Position numbers and translations under genes: made by a program
Notes under the pieces: model-generated
What the model was told of the DNA's origin: nothing
The model's input: the letters and a program-made list of their open reading frames with translations, nothing else
The model's database searches: none
NCBI RefSeq assembly: GCF_014189535.1
Contig: NZ_CP050307.1
Coordinates: forward strand, 1,674,001 to 1,738,000
Source of the DNA: Rhizobium lusitanum
Lineage (GTDB): Bacteria; Pseudomonadota; Alphaproteobacteria; Rhizobiales; Rhizobiaceae
Length of the DNA stretch: 64,000 bases
Direction: 5' to 3'
Shown here: one piece after another, positions 57,707 through 64,000 of the stretch
Position numbering within the stretch: position 1 is the stretch's first letter
Layout of the letters: each line of letters starts with the position of its first letter

Positions 57707-58900
57707 ATGAAAACCGACAATCCGCAGAAGCTGCGCGCCGACCGGGTCTGGCTGACCGAGGATGCCTGCGACCTCGCCGATTTCCGAACTCTGGCGGAAA
57801 AGACCACGACCCTTGCCGACTATCCGACCGCCGATAGCGTCGAGAAAAACGTCCTGATCTATGACAGCGCCAAGGTTCTGGCCGCCATTACCAGCCCAGA
57901 CGGACGGCGTGCCGTGCTCGCCGAGATTTGCGAAGCCTTCGGCGAAGGCCCCGGCGTCGTGGTCTTCAAGCGCGCCTATGAGGATACATCCGTCATCGAC
58001 CGCGCCAGCGTGATCTTCGACGACATCATCAATGAGCAGCACCGCACGGCGTCCGGCGGCGGCGACCATTTCGCCAAGCCGGGTGCCAACGACCGCATCT
58101 GGAATTCGCTGGAAAAACACTGCCTCGCCGATCCAGCCAATTTCGCAGAATATTACGGCAATGCCATTGTCGCGATTGCCAGCGAAGCCTGGCTCGGACC
58201 GAGCTACCAGATGACGGCGCAGGTCAACAGGGTCAATCCCGGCGGTGCCGCGCAATCCGCCCACCGCGATTACCATCTCGGCTTCCAGACATCGAAGGTG
58301 ATCGAGCAGTTTCCGGCTCACGTCCACAAGCTCTCGCCGGTCCTGACGCTGCAAGGCGCGGTTGCCCATTGCGACATGCCGCTCGAAAGTGGGCCGACGC
58401 TGTTCCTGCCGCATAGCCAGACCTATGTGCCTGGTTATCTCGCGCTGAAGCGCCAGGAATTCCGCGACTATTTCGATCGTAACCATGTCCAGTTGCCGCT
58501 CGAAAAAGGCGATGTCGTCGTCTTCAACCCTGCCCTCTTCCATGCCGCCGGCACCAATCGCTCAGCGAATATCAAGCGCGTGGCGAACCTGCTGCAGGTT
58601 TCCTCCGCCTTCGGCCGCGCCATGGAGACGGTCAATCGCGAACGCATGAGCGCCCGCCTGTTCCCGGCACTGAAAGCACTGAAAACGGCGGGCAAACTCT
58701 CCGAGGCAGAAGTGTCGAATGCCATCGCGTCGTGCGCCGAGGGCTATTCCTTCCCCACCAACCTCGACCGCGACCCACCCGTCGGCGGTCTTGCCCCAAA
58801 GACACAGGCGCAATTGCTGCATGAGGCACTGACGGAAGGCTGGAGCGACGAGGCGTTCACCAAGGCTCTCTCGGAGCAGGCCGGGAAGAAGCTCACCTGA
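57707..58900 (+). CDS. Phytanoyl-CoA dioxygenase (PhyH)-family enzyme
   Basis: A 397-residue protein of the Fe(II)/2-oxoglutarate-dependent PhyH family. The metal-binding His-x-Asp is in AQSAHRDYHLGF, and the distal His and the Arg for 2-oxoglutarate are probably in VFNPALFHAAGTNRSANIKR. The ATG at 57707 has GGAGGAACACC just before it; an open frame to 57677 is less supported. These enzymes hydroxylate varied small molecules, so no substrate is claimed. It lies 96 bp before the SDR gene and divergent from the LacI-type regulator, suggesting a small catabolic unit. Confidence 0.85.
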   Translation: MKTDNPQKLRADRVWLTEDACDLADFRTLAEKTTTLADYPTADSVEKNVLIYDSAKVLAAITSPDGRRAVLAEICEAFGEGPGVVVFKRAYEDTSVIDRASVIFDDIINEQHRTASGGGDHFAKPGANDRIWNSLEKHCLADPANFAEYYGNAIVAIASEAWLGPSYQMTAQVNRVNPGGAAQSAHRDYHLGFQTSKVIEQFPAHVHKLSPVLTLQGAVAHCDMPLESGPTLFLPHSQTYVPGYLALKRQEFRDYFDRNHVQLPLEKGDVVVFNPALFHAAGTNRSANIKRVANLLQVSSAFGRAMETVNRERMSARLFPALKALKTAGKLSEAEVSNAIASCAEGYSFPTNLDRDPPVGGLAPKTQAQLLHEALTEGWSDEAFTKALSEQAGKKLT

Positions 58901-58996
58901 CGGCCAAGGATACATCGATCACCCATCAAACCGGAGCCTCTCGCATCGCGAGGGGCTTTGCGCACATCACATCGAACCATTTCCGGGAGGAATAGC

Positions 58997-59818
58997 ATGA
59001 GCACAGACCACAGCCGCTTCGACGGCAAAATCGCGATTGTCACCGGCGGCACGCAGGGGCTTGGCGCCACCATTGCCCGCCTCTTTGCCGATCGCGGCGC
59101 CAAGGGCATCGTCATCTGCGGCCGCAACGAGGCGAAGGGCAAAGCCAAGGCGGAGGAGATCTCGGCGGCAACCGGGGCAAAGGTCGTCTACGTCAAAGCC
59201 GATCTCGGCAATGTCGACGACGCGCGCAATGTCGTCCATGTCTGCGACCAGACTTTCGGCCGCGTCGATGCGCTGGTGAACGCCGCCGCCATAACCGATC
59301 GCGGCACGATCCTCGACACCAGCCCCGACCTTTTCGACGCCATGTTCGCCGTCAATGTTCGGGCGCCGTTCTTCCTGATGCAGGAGGCCGTCAAGGTCAT
59401 GCGGCGCGAGACGATCGAGGGCACGATTGTCAATATCGGCTCGATGTCGGCCAAAGCCGGCCAGCCCTTCATCGCCGCCTATTGTGCCTCCAAGGGTGCG
59501 CTGGAAACACTGACGAAGAACACGGCCTACGCGCTCTTGCGCAACCGCATCCGCGTCAACGGCCTCAACATCGGCTGGATGGCCTCCGAAGGCGAGGACC
59601 GGATTCAGAGGGAGTATCACAACGCTCCCGCCGACTGGCTGGAAAAGGCGGCTGCCAGCCAGCCGTTCGGCCGGCTGGTCGACCCGCAAGAGGTGGCCCG
59701 CGCCTGCGCCTATCTGTCGTCAGCCGAATCCGGCCTGATGACCGGCTCGGTCACCTGCTTCGACCAGTCGATCTGGGGGGCCTACGACGGCTCACCGCAC
59801 CCGGTCGCCGCCCTCTGA
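58997..59818 (+). CDS. Short-chain dehydrogenase/reductase
   Basis: A 273-residue classical SDR. The cofactor motif is IVTGGTQGLGATIA, the NAAA-type motif is VNAAAITDRG, and the catalytic Ser and Tyr-x3-Lys are in VNIGSMSAKAG and AYCASKGALE. GGGAGGAATAGC precedes the ATG; an open frame to 58958 is not needed. It probably oxidises or reduces a hydroxyl group of the product of the PhyH-like enzyme or of a sugar-like compound. Cofactor preference cannot be assigned safely. Confidence 0.9.
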   Translation: MSTDHSRFDGKIAIVTGGTQGLGATIARLFADRGAKGIVICGRNEAKGKAKAEEISAATGAKVVYVKADLGNVDDARNVVHVCDQTFGRVDALVNAAAITDRGTILDTSPDLFDAMFAVNVRAPFFLMQEAVKVMRRETIEGTIVNIGSMSAKAGQPFIAAYCASKGALETLTKNTAYALLRNRIRVNGLNIGWMASEGEDRIQREYHNAPADWLEKAAASQPFGRLVDPQEVARACAYLSSAESGLMTGSVTCFDQSIWGAYDGSPHPVAAL

Positions 59819-59892
59819 GAAAACGAGAAAGAATGATGCTGACGTTGTGCATTCATCAACGCCAGCACGTCTATTACAGGCTTGTCGCAGGC

Positions 59893-61137
59893 CTAAACGT
59901 TCTCGAGCTCAAGCAATTCGTCCAGCGTCTGGCGCCGGCGGATCAGCCTGTGTTTTCCTTCGTCCAAAAGCACTTCGGGAGCATAGAGCCGGCTATTGTA
60001 GTTCGAGGACATCGTCGCCCCATAGGCGCCTGCGCCATGGAACACCAGGAAGTCGCCGACATGGGTTTCCGGCAGATCCCTTTTCTCCACCGTTCCGAAT
60101 TCCGTCTGCGTGAACACATCGCCCGATTCACACAAAGGGCCGGCAACGACGGTCGGCAGGGTGACGGCCGAGCGATCGCCGGGCGTGGGACCAGGGATGA
60201 CGGATATATGGTGATAGCTGCCATACATCGCCGGTCTGGCGAGGTCACTGAAACCGGCATCAACCAGCGTGAACAGGTTCTGGCCCATGGTCTTGACCGC
60301 CCTCACCTCCGCAAGCAGCACGCCGGAATCCGCCGTGAGGAAGCGTCCAGGCTCGATCTCCAGGCGGATCGGATGCTTGAAGTGCGCCTCGACCTGCCGC
60401 CGCGCCTCATCCCAGAGCGAGAAATAATGCGTGGGGTCGATCTCCTCCTCGCCTTCCTTATAAGGAACCGAGAGGCCGCCGCCAGCGGAGATCGCCTCGA
60501 TGTCGATGCCAAGATCGCGGCAGAAATCGACCATCGCCCCGCAGACACGCTGCAGATGACCGTAATCGACGCCGGAGCCGATATGCATGTGCAGCCCGAC
60601 AAGCGTCAGGGAATGAGCGCGCACGGCAGAGACTGCCTCGTGCAACTGTTCGAACCAGATGCCGTGCTTGCTGTTTTCGCCGCCGGTGTTGGTCTTGTTG
60701 CTGTGGCCGTGTCCAAAACCAGGGTTGACGCGAAGCCAGACCCTGTGGCCGGGAGACCGCTCCCCGAGCTGATGCAGCATGTCGATCGAGCCGATATTGA
60801 CCTCGATCTTGTCGGCAACGACCCTGTCGAGCATCGCACGATCGAAGACATCGGCGGTGAAGACGATTTCCGCCGTATCGGATGTGCTGCCTACCGCATA
60901 GCCCGCTCGCACCGCACGCTCGATCTCGCCGAGCGACACGGCGTCGACGAAAACGCCAGCCTTGTGCATTTCCCTGAGAATATGGATGTTCGAACAGGCC
61001 TTTTGCGCAAAGCGGATCACGTCGAAGGCCGATAATTGCTTGATGCGGCGGCGGATGGCTTCAGCGTCGTAGACCCAGAGGGGCGTCCCATATTCGGCGG
61101 CGAGCGTGGTCAGGGTGTCGTTGGAAGGGATGGTCAT
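59893..61137 (-). CDS. lysA: Diaminopimelate decarboxylase, E. coli-type
   Basis: A 414-residue PLP enzyme that converts meso-diaminopimelate to lysine. The PLP Lys is in FAQKACSNIHIL, the phosphate-binding glycines in ISAGGGLSVPY, the substrate Arg in EPGRF, and the catalytic Cys in GPLCESGD. The active-site context FAQKACSNIHILREM resembles the E. coli LysA group rather than the type usually found in rhizobia, so it may be a second copy with a separate role. It stands alone, convergent with the SDR gene. Confidence 0.88.
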   Translation of the reverse strand: MTIPSNDTLTTLAAEYGTPLWVYDAEAIRRRIKQLSAFDVIRFAQKACSNIHILREMHKAGVFVDAVSLGEIERAVRAGYAVGSTSDTAEIVFTADVFDRAMLDRVVADKIEVNIGSIDMLHQLGERSPGHRVWLRVNPGFGHGHSNKTNTGGENSKHGIWFEQLHEAVSAVRAHSLTLVGLHMHIGSGVDYGHLQRVCGAMVDFCRDLGIDIEAISAGGGLSVPYKEGEEEIDPTHYFSLWDEARRQVEAHFKHPIRLEIEPGRFLTADSGVLLAEVRAVKTMGQNLFTLVDAGFSDLARPAMYGSYHHISVIPGPTPGDRSAVTLPTVVAGPLCESGDVFTQTEFGTVEKRDLPETHVGDFLVFHGAGAYGATMSSNYNSRLYAPEVLLDEGKHRLIRRRQTLDELLELENV

Positions 61138-61311
61138 TTTCTCTCGGTCGGTTGGGGCTGAGGCTTGGCAATACGCCGGAACAATAATGCGGGCGGAATG
61201 CCGTTGTCACTCTACCCGCTTCGTAATGCAAATCAGAATTTGAGGCGTCGTCGCTTATTTTGCTGCGGCAACGGGGACCTACTCCAGATCCGCAATAATG
61301 CTCTTCGCATC

Positions 61312-61479
61312 ATGAAAACCGACATTGAGACGGATCGTCCGGTCGTTGACGCTGAAGCGCGCGAAGACGTTCGCGGCACCCCGGATCAATCGCTCAAGGA
61401 TATCCCGTTCGTCTCGCGCGAGGAACTCGACAGGCTTTCCGCGCGTGAAACACGGCTCAGTCAATACAACTTAAATTAG
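61312..61479 (+). CDS. Possible small acidic protein
   Basis: A 55-codon frame starting MKTDIETDRPVV and ending ARETRLSQYNLN, with charged, helix-prone residues (REELDRLSARE). Codon use looks like that of a real gene, but no ribosome site is visible and the family is unknown. It lies in the 797-bp gap between lysA and the siderophore importer. Weak call. Confidence 0.3.
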   Translation: MKTDIETDRPVVDAEAREDVRGTPDQSLKDIPFVSREELDRLSARETRLSQYNLN

Positions 61480-61934
61480 CTAAACCCTAGAGCCGCACTG
61501 ACGTGTTTCGCTCATTCCAAAGCAAGCTGCTTCGGAGAAGTTGCCATGGGCCGTTGCAAGCTTCTGAAAAAGGGAAACCAGCTTTTCAGCATCGGAAGTT
61601 GCCCGTGATGATGACGGATTATTTCAATAAAATCTAACGAAATTAATATTATGTCTGAAATTGAACAAGGAAGTCCGCGCGCCCTCTTTTTTATGTTGAA
61701 TATTGTTATCATGTTTTTTAGAGTATACCAAGCCGGGATACATTAAAATGCAATTTTAGATTGTATATGGAGCCCGACATGGTCGTCAATCCTTCACAAT
61801 CAATATCGAATGAATAGCTCAAAGCAGTACTCCTCACCTACCCTAAACTATCGGCTGGCGCCCGGCGGGTTACCGATCAGCCGCCGGAATGCGGATCGCC
61901 CGCATCCATCCCGTCATCTTCCACGAGGACGACC
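61480..61934. other. AT-rich intergenic region before the siderophore importer
   Basis: About 450 bp with much lower GC than the surroundings, especially 61620-61790. Short T-runs and several AT hexamers are present, but I find no clear gene, tRNA or terminator. It presumably holds the promoter of the importer and perhaps an iron-responsive site. Confidence 0.4.
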
Positions 61935-62747
61935 ATGAAATACGAAACGGCCGTCGAGCCTTCCAACGAGAGGCCCGCCGTCTTTACCACGGAGAAACTG
62001 CGTTTTGACGTGGATGGACGAACCATTCTTCATCCGCTCGACCTGAGCTTCAGGGCCGGGGAAATCTCGGGGCTGATCGGCCATAATGGCTCGGGGAAAT
62101 CCACCCTGATCAAGCTGCTGGCCCGGCAGATCCAACCGAGCAGCGGCCGGGTGCTGTTCGACGGCGCACCTGCCGGCTCCTACGATGCGCGCGCCTTCGC
62201 CCGCGCCGTCGCCTATCTGCCGCAGGACACAACCTCGGCCGCCGGCATGACCGTTAGGGAATTGGTGGCGTCCGGCCGCTACCCCTGGCACGGGGCGCTC
62301 GGCCGCTTTACTGACCTCGACCGGGAAAAGGTCGAGACCGCCCTGCGGCTGACCCATGTCGACACATTGGCCGGCCGTATGGTCGACACGCTGTCCGGCG
62401 GCGAGCGCCAGCGGGTGTGGATCGCCATGCTGATCGCGCAGGATAGCCGCTGTCTTCTGCTCGACGAGCCGACCTCCGCTCTCGATATCGCGCACCAGAT
62501 GGAGGTGCTGGGCCTCGTGCACGAGCTGTGCCGCACCAAAAACCTGAGCGCCATTCTCGTCCTCCATGACATCAATATCGCATCGCGTTTCTGCGATCAT
62601 CTCTATGCCCTGAAGGCGGGACGGCTGATCGCCGCCGGCCCGTCCGCAAGCCTGATGAAAGCGGAAACTCTCCATGCCATTTACGGCGCGGACATGGGCG
62701 TCACCGCCCATCCCGTGCACGGAACCCCGCTCGCCTATGTCATCTGA
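61935..62747 (+). CDS. Iron-siderophore ABC ATPase (FhuC/FepC-like)
   Basis: A 270-residue ABC ATPase with Walker A GHNGSGKST, signature LSGGERQRVWIA and Walker B LLLDEPTSALD followed by LVLHDINIASRFCDHL, which is characteristic of FhuC/FepC/BtuD-type iron and B12 importers. It powers uptake through the FecCD-type permease encoded two genes later. Its stop overlaps the start of the binding-protein gene. Ferric-siderophore is the likely substrate; hydroxamates fit the FhuCDB gene order. Confidence 0.92.
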   Translation: MKYETAVEPSNERPAVFTTEKLRFDVDGRTILHPLDLSFRAGEISGLIGHNGSGKSTLIKLLARQIQPSSGRVLFDGAPAGSYDARAFARAVAYLPQDTTSAAGMTVRELVASGRYPWHGALGRFTDLDREKVETALRLTHVDTLAGRMVDTLSGGERQRVWIAMLIAQDSRCLLLDEPTSALDIAHQMEVLGLVHELCRTKNLSAILVLHDINIASRFCDHLYALKAGRLIAAGPSASLMKAETLHAIYGADMGVTAHPVHGTPLAYVI

Positions 62748-63644
62748 CGGACCTCTCGACATCTTCAGGCTGTCGCGCCGCGACGCATTGATCGCCGCCG
62801 CGGCAATGTTTGCCGTTCCACGGATCGGTCACGCGGCATCGCCAATGTCCGGCCCGATCGTCTCGCTGGATTACGGCCTGGCTTCGACCCTTCTGGCGCT
62901 CGGGGTGACGCCGGCTGCCATCGTCTCGCTTGCCGATTGGGACAAATGGGTGGTGGAACCGAAAATGCCATCCGGTGTCGTTGATCTCGGGACCGCCTGG
63001 GAGATCAATCTTGAAATCCTGGCGAGCCTCAAGCCGGCCCTGATCCTGACGACACCCTATCTGGCGGCTCTCAAATCGCGCCTCGAGCCGATCGCGCCCG
63101 TCCTGGAGCTGACGATCTATGCCGAAGGGGGGAGGCGTTGCCCCGCTCCATCGAGGCGACCAAGGTGCTGGCCACGGCGATCGGCCGCGAGCCGCAGGCG
63201 GCTGATTTCCTCGCAAGATCGGAGCAGTTCTTCGATGATTGCGCCCGGCGGGTCCGACAGATGTCACCGCCGCCACTGGCGCTCGTCAGTTTCGTCGATC
63301 AGCACCATGCCCGCATCTATGGTGGCGCAGGCCTCTACCAGAACGTCATGACCCGGATCGGCCTGAAGAACGCCTGGACGGGCAGCGGCAACTTCTGGGG
63401 CTTCGAGACGATCGGCATCGAACAACTGGCATCGCTCGACCAAAACCTGCGGCTGATCGTCTTCGAACCGCTCATTCCCCCCAATATCCTGTCCGGTCTG
63501 GAGGAGAGCCCCTTGTGGACCAGCCTGCCCTTCGTCAAAGCCGGGCGGATCTCGGTTCTCCCCGGCTCGCTCATGTTCGGCATGGTGCAGGAGGCGGAGC
63601 GCTTCGCCGGCATTCTGCTTGACCATCTCGAGAAGGCGGCCTGA
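62737..63644 (+). pseudogene. Iron-siderophore binding protein (FhuD-like), frameshifted
   Basis: About 302 residues when repaired. The N-terminus LSRRDALIAAAAMFAVPRI has twin arginines and a hydrophobic stretch (possible Tat signal). The first lobe includes VSLDYGLASTLLALGVTPAA and LEILASLKPALILTTPY. Frame is lost at a G6 run (63127-63132); one more G gives IYAEGGEALPRSIEATKVLA, after which the rest is intact through GIEQLASLDQNLRLIVFEP. This looks like a homopolymer error. The start at 62737 overlaps the ATPase stop, and the end overlaps the permease ATG. Confidence 0.82.
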
Positions 63645-64000
63645 TGCGTATCCATTCGGACAATAGCCTCGGCGCACCGGCCGTAGGGATCGGACTTCTG
63701 CTGCTCGCCAGCCTGCTCGCCTGGCATCAGGTCTCGCCCGATCTTTCGCGCCTGACAGCGCAGGACGTCGGATATGATCCGCGCCGGATGCTGCTTCTTT
63801 ACTCAACCCTGCCGAGGATCGTCACCGCGCTAATTTCCGGCGCGGCACTGGCGTTGGCCGGAAGCCTGCTCCAGCAGGTGTTGCGCAACCCGCTTGCCTC
63901 ACCGACGACGCTCGGCATCTCCGCCGGCGCGAACCTCGCACTCGTCGCCGCTATGCTCGCCTTTCCAGCCCTTGAAGGGTTGAGCCGCGACGCAGTCGCC
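63644..64000 (+). CDS. Siderophore ABC permease (FhuB/FecCD-like), partial
   Basis: The first 119 codons of a FecCD-family permease, cut by the window end. After a short hydrophilic start comes the first membrane segment (GIGLLLLASLLAWH) and the typical RIVTALISGAALALAGSLLQ and LRNPLASPTTLGISAGANLA motifs. ATG overlaps the previous stop (ATGA). Given the gene order it may be a long FhuB-type double permease. Confidence 0.9.
   Translation, partial: MRIHSDNSLGAPAVGIGLLLLASLLAWHQVSPDLSRLTAQDVGYDPRRMLLLYSTLPRIVTALISGAALALAGSLLQQVLRNPLASPTTLGISAGANLALVAAMLAFPALEGLSRDAVA

Noticed and set aside
59482..61035. Plus-strand open frame of 517 codons across SDR and lysA
   Set aside because: Out-of-frame in the SDR gene and antisense to lysA, whose motifs are unmistakable.

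Overview
The window looks like part of a Rhizobiaceae-type alphaproteobacterial chromosome or large replicon (Rhizobium/Agrobacterium/Ensifer/Shinella-like). It is GC-rich, carries many ABC importers for organic nitrogen compounds, and has rhizobial-style gene families. I see no rRNA, tRNA, CRISPR array, transposase or replication origin. The species assignment is inference.

Layout. (1) 0.1-0.5 kb: a small exported protein. (2) 0.6-11.4 kb, minus strand: a ten-gene operon with an AmiC-like amide sensor, a urea/amide-type ABC importer (substrate-binding protein, two permeases, two ATPases), an amidase, an ABM-fold monooxygenase, a GMC oxidoreductase and an aldehyde dehydrogenase. This looks like uptake and breakdown of an amide and an alcohol/aldehyde. 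(3) 11.7-27.5 kb: an apparent nicotinate catabolic region. It holds a two-subunit molybdenum/[2Fe-2S]/triple-cytochrome-c hydroxylase (NicAB-like), a ferredoxin-NADP reductase, a 6-hydroxynicotinate-reductase-like Fe-S protein, a UPF0280 protein, two tandem AA_synth (PF06684) paralogues, HyuA/HyuB hydantoinase/oxoprolinase subunits and a glutaryl-CoA dehydrogenase, with three MarR regulators. Four transcription units share a palindromic operator, three of them just downstream of a TTGACA-17 bp promoter, so they probably form one regulon. I read this as a reductive route nicotinate -> 6-hydroxynicotinate -> tetrahydro-6-oxonicotinate -> ring opening -> glutarate/glutaryl-CoA. The ring-opening step has no classical enzyme here. 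(4) 27.8-32.5 kb: a branched-chain-amino-acid-type importer with a fused double permease, possibly for the pathway substrate. (5) 32.6-42.2 kb: a GntR/UTRA regulator and a peptide operon (M20 hydrolase, DppA, DppB, DppC, fused DppDF, second M20, M24 with an eroded metal site).

(6) 42.6-47.8 kb: a small protein, an ABC transporter with a double-domain permease and an ATPase with a C-terminal extension but no binding protein, then a histidine kinase and a FixJ/NarL-type regulator. (7) 48.0-52.9 kb: a small secreted protein, a cobalamin riboswitch and nrdHIEF (class Ib ribonucleotide reductase). (8) 53.0-61.1 kb: a PAP2 phosphatase, a jacalin-like plus aerolysin-like pore-forming protein, a structured RNA candidate, an MFS exporter, a LacI regulator, a phytanoyl-CoA-dioxygenase-like enzyme, an SDR and an E. 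coli-type diaminopimelate decarboxylase. (9) 61.9-64.0 kb: a FhuC/FhuD/FhuB-like siderophore importer cut by the window end.

Quality warning. Five clearly conserved genes are each split by a single-base indel (near 3062, 8072, 15321, 43116 and 63127), four of them in runs of 5-6 identical bases. A sixth is possible near 20640. This pattern fits sequencing or assembly error better than real gene decay, so I describe these genes as single frameshifted loci.
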